Assembly (NCBI RefSeq): GCF_039535785.1
Contig: NZ_BAAAXV010000011.1
Coordinates: 371,394 to 435,393 of the forward strand
DNA: 64,000 bases
From: Nonomuraea helvata
GTDB taxonomy: Bacteria > Actinomycetota > Actinomycetes > Streptosporangiales > Streptosporangiaceae
Reading direction: 5' to 3'
Part shown: positions 8,330 to 17,042 of the stretch, in pieces
Layout: each line of letters starts with the position of its first letter
How positions within the stretch are numbered: the first letter of the stretch is position 1
Program-made: the position numbers and the translations under genes
The notes under the pieces: generated by a model
Database searches by the model: none
Seen by the model: only the letters and a program-made list of their open reading frames with translations
Told to the model about the DNA's origin: nothing

Positions 8330-8772
8330 GCGGCACGCCGCCAGGTCAGGCCGTCGTACTCGGCGAAGGGTTTCTCGCCGCCGGCGGTGACGTGCACGAT
8401 CTCCGCCCCGGCCGGGATCGGCATCGGAACGGTGTGGAACTGCGGCACCACGTGATCCGACGACGTCGTGAACCCGTTGCCCGCGAACGGCGGCGTGTCG
8501 CTCCAGTCGCCACCCATGTGCGGCCCGTACGGCACCGCGTACGTGTCGACGTCGCGCGCGTACCAGCGCATGACGTAGAGCTCGGGCACCTCCGCGAACA
8601 GCTCCGACCCGTCGAACGACAGGTCGAGCCCGAAATAGAGCGACTCGGGCGTGGTCAGTCTGACGCAGTCCTGGACGCGGTAGACGTAACCCGAGATGAC
8701 CGTGCGCTTGCCCGACAGATATGGCACGAGCAGACGCGGCGGGACAACCTTCTGCATCTGCGTTCCGCTCAC
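8326..8772 (-). CDS. conserved hypothetical protein
   Basis: This 148-residue soluble protein is not recognised. It contains segments such as VISGYVYRVQDCVRLTTPES, LYVMRWYARDVDTYAVPYGP and TWRRAA at the end, with no signal peptide or transmembrane helix. It is the first gene of a coupled pair with the unknown protein downstream (four-base overlap). Immediately upstream, on the same strand, lies a nitrilase-fold gene that ends 26 bases away, so all may be one transcript. Confidence 0.55.
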   Translation of the reverse strand: MSGTQMQKVVPPRLLVPYLSGKRTVISGYVYRVQDCVRLTTPESLYFGLDLSFDGSELFAEVPELYVMRWYARDVDTYAVPYGPHMGGDWSDTPPFAGNGFTTSSDHVVPQFHTVPMPIPAGAEIVHVTAGGEKPFAEYDGLTWRRAA

Positions 8773-8798
8773 GGTACTACTTTACGATCGGTTGAACC

Positions 8799-9575
8799 TC
8801 AGAGGACCCGGTGTTGGAGGCACGGCAGGGTGGTTCTGGCGGTGGACGTCCATTCGTGGTCCACCCGTACGATCTGGACGCCGGGCGCCGTGCCCAGGTC
8901 GGCGCGGACCACGCCCAGCGGATCGACCAGCATGCTGCGCCCCACGCCGTAGCCGTCGGACGACTCGGCCGGATTGGGCGCCTGGCCGACGGCCGCGGTC
9001 CACATGGTGTTCTCCAGCGCGCGGGCCCTGACCAGGGTGACCCAGTGGTCCTCCTTGAGCGGCCCCGAGCCCCAGGCGGCGATCACCGCGAACAGCTCGG
9101 CGCCCTTGTCCACCAGCGCCCTGGCCAGCTCGGGGAAGCGCACGTCGTAGCAGGTGACGAGGCCGATCCTGAGCCCGGCGAGCTCGACCACGGTCGGCTC
9201 CGCGCCGGGTGCGACCAGGTCGGACTCCTTCGCGCCGAACGAGTCGAACAGGTGGATCTTCCGGTACGCCGCCTGCACCGCGCCCTGCGCGTCGATGGCC
9301 ACGGCCGTGTTGTGGACCCGGCCCTCACCCGGCTCGAAGACCCCGGCGATCACCGACAGGCCGTGCTGCTTGGCCGCCTGCGCCAGGCCGGACACGAACG
9401 GTCCGTCCAGCGGCTCGGCCAGGTCCGTGATGCGCCTGCCGTAGCGGGTGAGCGTGGCCTCGGGGAAGATCGCCAGGTCGGCCCCCTCGGCCCTGGCGAG
9501 CGCCTCCGTGGCACGCATGAGGTTGACGGCGGGATCAGGTGAGACCGGGATCTGGCAGAGGGCGATTGTGGTCAC
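8799..9575 (-). CDS. carbon-nitrogen hydrolase (nitrilase superfamily amidase)
   Basis: The 258-residue protein has the full Glu-Lys-Cys triad of the nitrilase superfamily: Glu39 in AIFPEAT, Lys106 in YRKIHLFD and Cys142 in VTCYDVRFPEL. The spacing and the YDVRFPE and KIHLFD motifs resemble the Nit/omega-amidase branch that hydrolyses omega-amides of keto acids or deaminated glutathione. The start codon lies within the end of the upstream membrane protein gene (41-base overlap), so the genes are probably cotranscribed. Confidence 0.85.
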   Translation of the reverse strand: MTTIALCQIPVSPDPAVNLMRATEALARAEGADLAIFPEATLTRYGRRITDLAEPLDGPFVSGLAQAAKQHGLSVIAGVFEPGEGRVHNTAVAIDAQGAVQAAYRKIHLFDSFGAKESDLVAPGAEPTVVELAGLRIGLVTCYDVRFPELARALVDKGAELFAVIAAWGSGPLKEDHWVTLVRARALENTMWTAAVGQAPNPAESSDGYGVGRSMLVDPLGVVRADLGTAPGVQIVRVDHEWTSTARTTLPCLQHRVL

Positions 9576-10506
9576 GGACCGACTCTAGCCGGTTGGGCAC
9601 CGGTCGAAACCAGGTCAGGCATCGCCAGATCCATTCGAGGGGGCCGTACCTGAACCTGCTCAGCCACCACCTGCTGAACAGCACCTGCGCGGCCACCGTC
9701 AGCGCCGCCAGCGCCACCACCGACCAGCGGGTCGGGTCGGCGTTCAGCAGCGGCAGGGCCAGGACGATCACCGCGGTGCCCGAGACGTAGTTGGTCAGCG
9801 CCATCCTGCCCAGCGGCTCCAGCACCGCCGACAGCTGGGGCCGCAGGAGGAGCAGCAGCCCCAGCGAGTACGCCGCCGCGCCCGCCAGCGCGGCCACGCT
9901 GTAGAGGATCCAGGCCTGCGCGCTCGCGTGCCCGACCGCCTGGGCGCGCACGCTCGCCCAGGCGGCCGTCAGCAGCACGGTGGCCAGCGCCGTGACCGCG
10001 AACGAGGGCAGCAGCAGCCACCTGGGCGGACGCAGCCGGCACAGCCCCATGCCGACCAGGAACAGGCCGGGGATCAGATACGGCCCGGCGCCCACCTGAA
10101 GCCCCCAGACCATCGCCGCCAGCCCCAGCAGCAGCACCGGCAGGCCGCCGGACAGGAAGGAGGCGGGCAGCAGCACCGCCGCGCCGCAGACGGCGTAGTC
10201 GGTCAGCACCTCGCCGTCGTAGAACAGGTGCTGCGCCATCCCGAGGCAGAACAGCCAGAACAGCCTGCTCAGCAGCGCCCAGCGGCTGTTGGTACGCAGT
10301 ACCAGCACGAAGCTGATGCCGAACAGCAGCGAGAAGATCGGGTAGAACCGGCTCTGGAACAGGGCCTCGATGGTCCAGTCGACCGCGTTGCGCGCGCCCT
10401 TGTCGGTGTGCTGCCAGGTGTTGACCAGCATGATCCCGCCCACCGCGAAGCCGCGTAGGGCGTCGAGCTCACGGATGCGTGTCAGAGGAACCAGGTGAAC
10501 CACCAT
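9535..10506 (-). CDS. DUF418-like multi-pass membrane protein
   Basis: From ATG 10506 the product has 323 residues with about eight hydrophobic segments. The N-terminus RIRELDALRGFAVGGIMLVN and the C-terminal part LGRMALTNYVSGTAVIV match the DUF418/YeiB-type membrane proteins, whose N-terminus resembles acyltransferase_3/heparan acetyltransferase-like proteins. Biochemical function is unproven; transport or acyl transfer is suspected for relatives. The gene start overlaps the end of the upstream secreted hydrolase gene by 25 bases and its end overlaps the nitrilase gene by 41 bases, an unusually tight arrangement. A later GTG at 10503 is an alternative start. Confidence 0.7.
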   Translation of the reverse strand: MVVHLVPLTRIRELDALRGFAVGGIMLVNTWQHTDKGARNAVDWTIEALFQSRFYPIFSLLFGISFVLVLRTNSRWALLSRLFWLFCLGMAQHLFYDGEVLTDYAVCGAAVLLPASFLSGGLPVLLLGLAAMVWGLQVGAGPYLIPGLFLVGMGLCRLRPPRWLLLPSFAVTALATVLLTAAWASVRAQAVGHASAQAWILYSVAALAGAAAYSLGLLLLLRPQLSAVLEPLGRMALTNYVSGTAVIVLALPLLNADPTRWSVVALAALTVAAQVLFSRWWLSRFRYGPLEWIWRCLTWFRPVPNRLESVRDHNRPLPDPGLT

Positions 10507-12197
10507 ACGAGGAATCCGGCGCCGATGACGGCCGCCGCGATCTGCGGCCACCGGCGGTGGCGAAGGAGCGCCGCGGCGGTCAGCACGACCGAGGCGGCGG
10601 CGATCCAGGTGCAGGTGACGACCGTGCCGGGTACGCCGACGGCCAGCGCGGTCTCGTTCCTGCCGGCCAGGGCGTAGACGGACTGGCCGACCAGCCCGGC
10701 GAACGCCACGCCGGACAGCCCGCCGAAGGCCCCCAGCGCCCGGCCCTTGAGCGCGTTCGCGACCAGCTGGATCAGGGAGACGATCGCGAACAGGGCGAAG
10801 GGCGCGGCCAGCCACGGGGAGTTCGAGATCCGGTACGGGGCCGCGGTCACGTGCAGGTCGCCCGGACGCACGGCGGCGTCGGCGACGTCGTCGTCCCGGC
10901 AGGGGGAGGCCGTGTGCTGCGCCGGGTCGTTCATGAACTCGAGGATCTTGCGCCGGGCGCAGGCGCTGGTCAGGAAGACGGCGTGGGCGGCGCCGGGGAA
11001 CTCCTCGAAGCGGGCGCCGGGGAGGGCTTCCGCGGCGGGCTTGCTGGTCCTGGTCGGGGTGGTCGGGTCGTACTGCCCGCCCACCACGTACACCGGGGCC
11101 TTGGTGGTGGCGTTGACGGGCTGGGCCTTGGGGAGCTGCCAGGCATCACACACCGCCTTGTCCGCATTTACGGTGAAAAGTCGGGACTTAGGGGTGTATG
11201 TGTTGAACGGGACCTCGTCCTGGCACTGCACCGCGTGATACAGCCCGAACTCGTGCGACACCAGCCCCCCGCCGACGGCGTCGGCCAGCGGCCGCAGCAG
11301 CTCGTCGTGGCCCTCGGCGAGCGCGCCGACCATCGCGGGCGCGACCGCTGCCACGTCCGCCTCGTGCAGCGCCTCGGCCATGATCGTGGCCAGGTCGTCG
11401 CCGCTGATCCGCGCCTGGAACGCCCTGCCGAGGATCGGGTCGTTGGTGGTCACCTGGGCGGGTGCCGCGTTCAGCCGGGCGGTCGCGGCGTCGAACGCGT
11501 CCTTCATGCCGAGCCGGGCGGCCGTGTCCGCGAGGTTCCCGGCGGCGTCGTCGTACCAGTTGACGCTCTCCGGCAGGTACGAGTCCAGCACCACCGACCG
11601 CACCCCTCGGGGGTCGGCGGCGGCCACGTCCACCATGACCCTGGTGGAATAGCTGACGCCGAACAGGTTCCAGGACTCGTAGCCGAGCTTCTGACGTAAC
11701 GCGACGACGTCGGCCGCGATCTCCTTGGTGTTGTATCCCCGCAGGTCGATGCCCTGCTCCTGCAGCCTCGCCCGGCACTGTCCGGCGGCCGCCGCGACGT
11801 CGGCGGGCGGCCGCCTGAGCTGCCCGAGCAGCGCCTCGGCCGTCTCGGGGCAGCCCAGGACCGGCTGGGAGTACTTGCTGCCGCGCTGCTCGACCGCCAC
11901 CACGTCGCGGTCGGGGAACATCTGGCTTAGGAACCCGGTGAGCTGCATGGACGCCGACGCCGGGCCGCCGCTCATGTACACGACGGGGTCAGGTCTGCGG
12001 TTCCTGGCGGTCGAGGTGTGGACCGCGTACCCCACCTTGATCGTCCGGCCGGGCGCGTCCCTGCGCTCCGGTACCTCCAGGAAACCGCAGGCCGTCCGCG
12101 CGGGGACGGCGACCGGGCACGCGGACGCGCCGGCGGCGCTCGGGGTCATGACGGGGGGCACGGTCAGGGCAAGGGCGAGCACGACCCGGGTGATCAT
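10482..12197 (-). CDS. exported alpha/beta hydrolase (tripeptidyl aminopeptidase-like) with C-terminal membrane segments
   Basis: The 571-residue protein starts with a signal peptide (about 1-25) and continues as an alpha/beta hydrolase: oxyanion segment SGGPASAS, EQRGSKYSQP, nucleophile Ser182 in FGVSYSTRV, Asp in VGGQYDPTTPT and His in GAAHAVFLTSACARR. That pattern is typical of the secreted prolyl/tripeptidyl peptidases of actinomycetes. Unlike most of them it ends with three or four hydrophobic helices (about residues 455-571), so the catalytic domain is probably tethered to the outer face of the membrane. The Gly after the nucleophile motif is Ser here (GVSYS). Confidence 0.75.
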   Translation of the reverse strand: MITRVVLALALTVPPVMTPSAAGASACPVAVPARTACGFLEVPERRDAPGRTIKVGYAVHTSTARNRRPDPVVYMSGGPASASMQLTGFLSQMFPDRDVVAVEQRGSKYSQPVLGCPETAEALLGQLRRPPADVAAAAGQCRARLQEQGIDLRGYNTKEIAADVVALRQKLGYESWNLFGVSYSTRVMVDVAAADPRGVRSVVLDSYLPESVNWYDDAAGNLADTAARLGMKDAFDAATARLNAAPAQVTTNDPILGRAFQARISGDDLATIMAEALHEADVAAVAPAMVGALAEGHDELLRPLADAVGGGLVSHEFGLYHAVQCQDEVPFNTYTPKSRLFTVNADKAVCDAWQLPKAQPVNATTKAPVYVVGGQYDPTTPTRTSKPAAEALPGARFEEFPGAAHAVFLTSACARRKILEFMNDPAQHTASPCRDDDVADAAVRPGDLHVTAAPYRISNSPWLAAPFALFAIVSLIQLVANALKGRALGAFGGLSGVAFAGLVGQSVYALAGRNETALAVGVPGTVVTCTWIAAASVVLTAAALLRHRRWPQIAAAVIGAGFLVWWFTWFL

Positions 12198-12210
12198 GGG
12201 ATGAGACTAA

Positions 12211-12216
12211 TAGTGT
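12211..12216 (+). promoter_or_regulatory. probable -10 box of a leaderless transcript (aminotransferase gene)
   Basis: TAGTGT lies seven bases before the GTG start at 12223, and no ribosome site is present, which is the pattern of actinobacterial leaderless genes. Confidence 0.45.
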
Positions 12217-12222
12217 GGCGTT

Positions 12223-13389
12223 GTGACCGGACCACTTGTTGCCAGGATGCGCGCCTTCGGCACGACGATTTTCGCGGAGATGAGCGCGCTCGCCCTCGAG
12301 ACCGGATCGATCAACCTCGGTCAGGGCTTCCCCGACACCGACGGGCCCGCGGCGATGCTCGACCGCGCGGTCCAGGCGATCAACTCGGGCGCGAACCAGT
12401 ACCCGCCGGGTCCGGGCACGCCGGAGCTGCGCCGGGCCGTCTCGGAGCACCGCGCCGCCCACTACGGCCTCTCCTACGATCCGGCTGGCGAGATCCTGAT
12501 CACGGTGGGGGCCACGGAGGCCATCGCGGCGGCCGTGCTCGCCCTGTGCGAGCCGGGGGACGAGGTGATCGCCTTCGAGCCGTACTACGACTCCTACGCG
12601 GCGTCGATCGCGCTCGCCCAGGCGCGGCTGGTGGCGGTGACGATGCGGCCGGTGGAGGGCCGCTTCACGTTCGACCCGGACGAGCTGCGTGCCGCGGTCA
12701 CCCCCCGCACCCGCGCGATTCTCGTCAACTCGCCGCACAACCCCACGGGGACCGTGTTCACCCGCGCCGAGCTGGAGGTCATCGCCACGCTCTGCCAGGA
12801 ACGCGACCTGGTCGCGGTGACGGACGAGGTGTACGAGCACCTGACGTTCGACGGGGTCGAGCACATCCCGCTGGCCACGCTGCCCGGCATGCGCGAGCGC
12901 ACGGTGATGATCTCCTCCGCGGGCAAGACGTTCTCGGTCACCGGCTGGAAGACCGGCTGGGTGTGCGCCCCTCCCGCCCTGGTCACGGCGGTGCAGACGG
13001 TCAAGCAGTTCCTCACGTTCACGGCGAGCGCGCCGTGGCAGCTGGCGGTGGCGTACGGGCTGCGGAACGAGCTGGAGTGGGTCACCGCCCTGCGCGCGGG
13101 GCTCCAGGACAAGCGCGACCGCCTCATGGAGGGCCTCGCGGCCGCCGGTTTCTCCGTCCTGCGGCCTTCCGGCACGTATTTCGTCCAGACGGACATCCGC
13201 CCCTTGGGCTTCTCGGACGGCCTCGAGCTCACGCGCCGCCTCCCCGAGCTCGCCGGGGTGGTGGCCATCCCGACCCAGGTCTTCTACGACCACGCCGAAC
13301 GCGGCCGCCACTTCGTCCGGTTCGCCTTCTGCAAGAAGGACGAGGTCATCGACGAGGCGGTGACCCGGCTCAAGCACCTCTCGGCCTGA
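12223..13389 (+). CDS. class I/II aminotransferase, DapC-like
   Basis: The 388-residue protein is a fold-type I PLP aminotransferase. The opening segment (FGTTIFAEMSALALETGSIN, LGQGFPDTDGP, NQYPPGPGTPELRRAV) closely resembles the actinobacterial protein annotated as N-succinyldiaminopimelate aminotransferase DapC. NSPHNPTGTVF and TDEVYEHLTFDG supply PLP-ring contacts, and Lys235 in SSAGKTFSVTGWKTGW is the Schiff-base Lys. It would make N-succinyl-LL-diaminopimelate for lysine and cell wall synthesis, although the family also includes kynurenine/glutamine transaminases, which cannot be excluded. No other dap gene is nearby. It is followed by a decayed transposon. Confidence 0.8.
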   Translation: MTGPLVARMRAFGTTIFAEMSALALETGSINLGQGFPDTDGPAAMLDRAVQAINSGANQYPPGPGTPELRRAVSEHRAAHYGLSYDPAGEILITVGATEAIAAAVLALCEPGDEVIAFEPYYDSYAASIALAQARLVAVTMRPVEGRFTFDPDELRAAVTPRTRAILVNSPHNPTGTVFTRAELEVIATLCQERDLVAVTDEVYEHLTFDGVEHIPLATLPGMRERTVMISSAGKTFSVTGWKTGWVCAPPALVTAVQTVKQFLTFTASAPWQLAVAYGLRNELEWVTALRAGLQDKRDRLMEGLAAAGFSVLRPSGTYFVQTDIRPLGFSDGLELTRRLPELAGVVAIPTQVFYDHAERGRHFVRFAFCKKDEVIDEAVTRLKHLSA

Positions 13390-13392
13390 CCT

Positions 13393-13503
13393 CTATGTCA
13401 ATGGGCGCAGGCCGTCGAAGACGATGGCGAGCGTCCTGGTACGCAGGGTATGAACCGGATCCGGCGGAGTCTTATCGCTCAAGCCTTCTACCTCATGGTG
13501 CAA
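13393..13503 (-). pseudogene. possible 3' fragment of a TetR-family regulator
   Basis: On the reverse strand a frame of 36 codons ends at TAG 13393-13395. Its last part, RTRTLAIVFDGLRPLT, looks like the C-terminal helix of many TetR regulators and its codons are G/C-ended, but the upstream part is less biased. The frame is closed by a stop just upstream. It may be what is left of a regulator beside the inserted TnpB element, or a chance match. Confidence 0.35.
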
Positions 13504-13558
13504 ACTTTAGGTAGTGTGGCGGTCACATATCGTGAGTTCTGAGGCGGGGGTGGGCGGA

Positions 13559-15621
13559 GTGCAGCTTGTGCGGCGCACGCATCGATACCGCTTGCGGGCA
13601 GGGAGCGGTGCGTGAGCACACTGACCGCGACCGCTCCCTGTACCGCGCATGGCGCGATAGTGGAAAAGACCGGCGAGATCGTCCCTCGGCTGTTGCTGGC
13701 GCAGCGGGTGGCGTGGCTGGCCGATCTGGCGCGGGATCTGACCGCCCGCCTCCTCGCAGAGCGGTGGACTGCGGCTGATCTGGACGCGCTGGCCTCCGGA
13801 GTCGGTGGGGACGGGCGGGCGTTGCCGTCCAAGGGCTGGATGGCGATCCGGCGGCTGGGCTGGGCCGTGGCCCCGCCCACGGGCGTGCATGTGTGCGATC
13901 GCGTGCTGCGCTGCGCACAAGAGCAGGCCGCCCGCGCGTTGCGTCTGGTGCTGCATCGCCGCTGCCTGGTGGCGGCGATCATCCAGACCTGGCCAGCCGA
14001 TCCGCGCAAGCGGGCCATCGCCGAATGGGAGGCGCTGCGGACGCTGCTCCCGGACGGGGTGACGGCGGTGGAGATCCGTAACCGCACGCGGCAAGGTGCG
14101 CGCCCACCTGGCCGAGTATGGCGCGTTACCGGCAGATCTGACCGACCTGGAGCAGCCGCCGACGGTTGCGGCGCAGATCGTGCTGGCCGCGGCGGACAAG
14201 CAACTGGTCGTCGGCGAGCGCACCGGCGAGCGCAACGCCCGTCTTCGGGTCCGGCTCCCCCTGACCGACGCTCCCACCTCCGGCAGGGAATGGGCCTGGC
14301 ACGTGCTGCCGCTCACCCTGCCCCCCCACCGTTCCTGCGGACGCGAAGCTGTGCACCCCCACGCTGCGCGTCACCAAGGGCCGGGTGCGCGTCGATCTGC
14401 CGTTCCAAACCCCGATCGCGATCGCGCCCGCCACCGGCCACGTGCTCGCATGCGGGTTCGACTGGGGCCTCAACACACTTTTGACCGGCGCGACAGGACG
14501 CCTGAGCGGCGGCCGGGTCACCTCCGACGGACGGCCGCTGACCTACGACGCAACCGGCGTCTCGGCCAAACTGCACCGGCTGCGGCACCTGCGTGAGCAC
14601 CTGGCCGCCAAACGTGAGCGTCTGCAACGGCTGCTGGCCGGCCTCACGCCCGCCGACCTGCGCCACGCCACCCTGAGTCGGGCTTGTGAGGTCCTCGAGG
14701 TCGAGCACGAACGCGTGTGCACACGCATCCGCAACCTGAACCACGCGCTGGCCTGGTCGGCCGCCCGCTGGGCGGTCGACCAGGCGCTCACCGCCGGGGC
14801 GACGGTCATCTACCTGGAGGACCTGGCCACCCTGGAAGCACGCGGACGCCGCGGACGGGCCAACGCCCGCCTGTCCGGGCAGGTACGCGGGCAGGTCGCC
14901 GAGGCGATCCGGCACCTGGCCGCCAAGCACACCGTCACGGTGGTCACCGTCCCGGCCCGCGGCATCTCCAAGTACTGCCCCCGCTGCGGAGAAGGCACCT
15001 CGCCCCTGAAACATTCCCCGGCCCCCGACCGGCTCGCCGAGCAGGGCTGGACGTGGGCGTCCTGCCCCAGCCTGCGGGCTGTCGTGCGACCGGGACCGGG
15101 CGGCGGCCGAGCGGATCCTCGCCCGCGGCCTGCTCGGCCAGCACGCCACCCGCACCCACCGCACCACCGGCGAACGCACCATCGCCACGGTGGTGGAGGG
15201 CAACGTCGCCCGCGCCCGCCGGCCCCGAAAGGCCACGCGGGCGGCGCGGCGCGCCCGCCGCACCCGGACCGACCTGCACCCCCGACCGGCGGCACGGGAC
15301 AGATCCAAGAACCGCCCCACCCCGAAACGGCCCGCACGCACCGCCACCAACGCAGCAACGACCAACGCAGTTAAGAACGATGCGATGACCTCCAGCCGTG
15401 TGCCCGACCGGCGCACGGTGCCCGCCCCACCACCGCCCGGTGATGGACAGCGTCCGGCGGGCCATGCACCCCAGCCGGTACGGCACCAGCCGTCCCGAAC
15501 AGGGCATGTCAGGAATTCTCACCACCGGACCGGCTTCCACCACGCCCACGCCACCCCTGTGTTAGCTCTCACCGAGCACAGGGGTGGCATGGGCCGGGTC
15601 ACGCCTGTCCGAGTTGCCTGA
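13559..15621 (+). pseudogene. tnpB: TnpB-like RNA-guided nuclease, inactivated by four frameshifts
   Basis: Joined across frames the gene encodes a TnpB (IS605 OrfB) protein. It begins at GTG 13559 (QLVRRTHRYRLRAG), shifts near 13612, again at about 14087-14095, again at the C7 tract 14321-14327 and finally near 15072 inside the zinc ribbon. All three RuvC-type acidic residues can be seen: Asp in GFDWGLNTLLT, Glu in VIYLEDLATLEARG and, after restoring the last frame, Asp in CGLSCDRDRAAAERI; the zinc ribbon is KYCPRCG plus CPS-CG. Three of the shifts look like single extra C residues and one like a lost base. The C-terminal tail is long and basic. Decay or assembly errors could both explain the frames. 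Confidence 0.8.
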
Positions 15622-15650
15622 TTCCTTCAGGGAACTTATAGAGAATTCAA
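15550..15650 (+). ncRNA. candidate reRNA/omegaRNA and right end of the TnpB element
   Basis: Two hairpins precede the element end: GCCACCCCTGTG (15550-15561) pairs perfectly with CACAGGGGTGGC (15577-15588), and TTCC/GGAA encloses TTCAG at 15622-15634. The sequence then ends in GAATTCAA (15643-15650). In TnpB elements the guide RNA scaffold lies exactly here and the following roughly 16-20 bases act as guide. The RNA itself is inferred. Confidence 0.45.
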
Positions 15651-15723
15651 GACGCTGGACGAGATCTCCCGCGTCGACGTCGGCCCGATGGACGGGTCGT
15701 TCTTCCATCTCGTGCCGCGCTGA
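15649..15723 (+). pseudogene. 3' tail of an unidentified gene at the right flank of the element
   Basis: From about 15649 the + strand is open in one frame to TGA 15721-15723 with almost every codon ending in G or C (KTLDEISRVDVGPMDGSF, then FHLVPR). That codon bias is what real genes in this window show, so it is probably the C-terminal end of a host gene that lost its 5' part when the element inserted or the region rearranged. I do not recognise the family. Confidence 0.4.
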
Positions 15724-15756
15724 GCATACGGACGAGTACTGCCGATAAATCGTGGT

Positions 15757-16974
15757 ATGTCTGGCTGGGTGAAGCGCCGGCATGTCGCGATGGCCCTGCT
15801 GCTCGGACTCGCCGCGGCCTGCCAGGCCCCGGCGCGTGACCATGGGTCCCAGCCGCCCGCCGTACCGGCCACCACACAGGCCGTCCCCACGCCCGCGACG
15901 GGGGAGAGCCCCGACGTCCCGGCCGCGGCGCCCGGCGGCTGGCGTTACGCCTACGTCGGCGCGGAGCCCGGCGGCGAGCTCTGGGACGTCGTCGCCACCG
16001 GCCCCCACGACGCGTGGGCGGTCGGGGTACGGGACAGCAAGGCGTTCCTGCTCGGCTACGACGGCAGCACCTGGCGGCCGGCCCCGCTGCCCGACGGTCT
16101 CGGCGACATCGAGGTGATCGGGGATCTCCGCCTCGGCGCGTCGGGTCCAGGCGGCCTGTGGCTGTTCCGGTCGGACGATAACGACACGCGCGTGTTCCGC
16201 CGGGACGGCACGGGCTGGCGCCGGCTGCCGCCGTACCGGTGGCACGTCAGCGACGCGCAGGTGTTCTCGCCCGACGACGTCTGGGTCATCGCCGAGGAGC
16301 GCAGGGTGGGCCACTGGGACGGCGCGCGCTGGCGAACCGTCATGCTCCCCGCCCAGGCCAGCGCCCTGGACGCCGCCGCGCCCGACGACATGTGGGCGGT
16401 CGGCCACCGGACATCGAGCACGACACCGGGCCCGCTCACCCAGCCGGCCGCCATGCACTGGAACGGCCGCGCCTGGCGCCTGGTCCCCACCCCCGCCTAC
16501 CGCTTCCCCGACCCCGCGCCGCCCGAGGAGGACGCCTTCCTCACCGACGTCGTGGCCCTGTCGGCGAAGGAGGCGTGGGCGGTGGGCGAGCACACGTTCA
16601 ACCATGGGGAGGGCGGCCCCGACCCCGCCGACCCGCCGCCGATCGTGCTGCGCTGGAACGGCTCCACCTGGAACCGCCACCCGGTGACCACCCCGCCGAT
16701 CTGCTGCCCGAAACTCGCCCAGGACGGCTCCGGCGGCGTCCTGCTCGGCTCGAGCGGCCCGGGTCTCGGCAGCACCTGGCGCCTCGCCCCCGACGGCGCC
16801 GCGACCCGCCTGCCGCGGATGAAGGTCGATCCGAAGGCGTCACGCAAGCAGTACGGGTCCATCGAGGCCATGGCCCACATCCCTGGCACCTCCACGGTCC
16901 TCGCGGTCGGCAGGCTGAGCGCGCGCAACTGGTCGCGGGCGGTCATCGCCGAACTCAACGCCGACGGAGAGTAG
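15757..16974 (+). CDS. putative lipoprotein with beta-propeller-like repeats
   Basis: The 405-residue protein has a lipoprotein signal peptide with lipobox LAAAC (Cys about residue 22), then a Pro/Thr-rich linker and a domain built from repeats of the type DAWAVG, DVWVIA, DMWAVG, EAWAVG followed by W-N-G-x-x-W segments. Such repeats are common in exported actinobacterial proteins and suggest a beta-propeller exposed outside the membrane. A function is not known. It starts next to the right end of the TnpB element and is followed by a toxin-antitoxin pair. Confidence 0.7.
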   Translation: MSGWVKRRHVAMALLLGLAAACQAPARDHGSQPPAVPATTQAVPTPATGESPDVPAAAPGGWRYAYVGAEPGGELWDVVATGPHDAWAVGVRDSKAFLLGYDGSTWRPAPLPDGLGDIEVIGDLRLGASGPGGLWLFRSDDNDTRVFRRDGTGWRRLPPYRWHVSDAQVFSPDDVWVIAEERRVGHWDGARWRTVMLPAQASALDAAAPDDMWAVGHRTSSTTPGPLTQPAAMHWNGRAWRLVPTPAYRFPDPAPPEEDAFLTDVVALSAKEAWAVGEHTFNHGEGGPDPADPPPIVLRWNGSTWNRHPVTTPPICCPKLAQDGSGGVLLGSSGPGLGSTWRLAPDGAATRLPRMKVDPKASRKQYGSIEAMAHIPGTSTVLAVGRLSARNWSRAVIAELNADGE

Positions 16975-16993
16975 TGAAGGGTAAACTGGCGGT

Positions 16994-17016
16994 GGTGGTA
17001 TCGCGGTGATACCGCC
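16994..17016 (+). promoter_or_regulatory. inverted repeat upstream of the toxin-antitoxin pair (candidate operator)
   Basis: GGTATC (16997-17002) and GATACC (17008-17013) flank GCGGT, and the outer GG/CC pairs extend the symmetry. It lies 27 bases before the antitoxin start, where antitoxin dimers usually bind to repress their own operon. Confidence 0.55.
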
Positions 17017-17042
17017 TTCGACCTACGATGGGAGGTATGGCT

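Larger units (their letters stand above)
13504..15650 (+). mobile_element. decayed IS200/IS605-type TnpB-only element (left boundary approximate)
   Basis: The segment contains one tnpB-like pseudogene and, behind it, a right end with a 12-bp hairpin, a small CCTTCAGGG hairpin and the terminal GAATTCAA at about 15643-15650, a right-end form typical of IS1341/IS605 elements. No TnpA (Y1 transposase) gene is present, so it is a non-autonomous TnpB-only element. The left boundary was placed just after the flanking gene fragment and is not determined by sequence symmetry, because these elements lack terminal inverted repeats. Confidence 0.5.

Noticed and set aside
13450..13542. A 30-codon ORF upstream of the TnpB pseudogene
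   Set aside because: It has mixed codon use, no ribosome site and no similarity that I recognise, and it overlaps the possible TetR fragment on the other strand.
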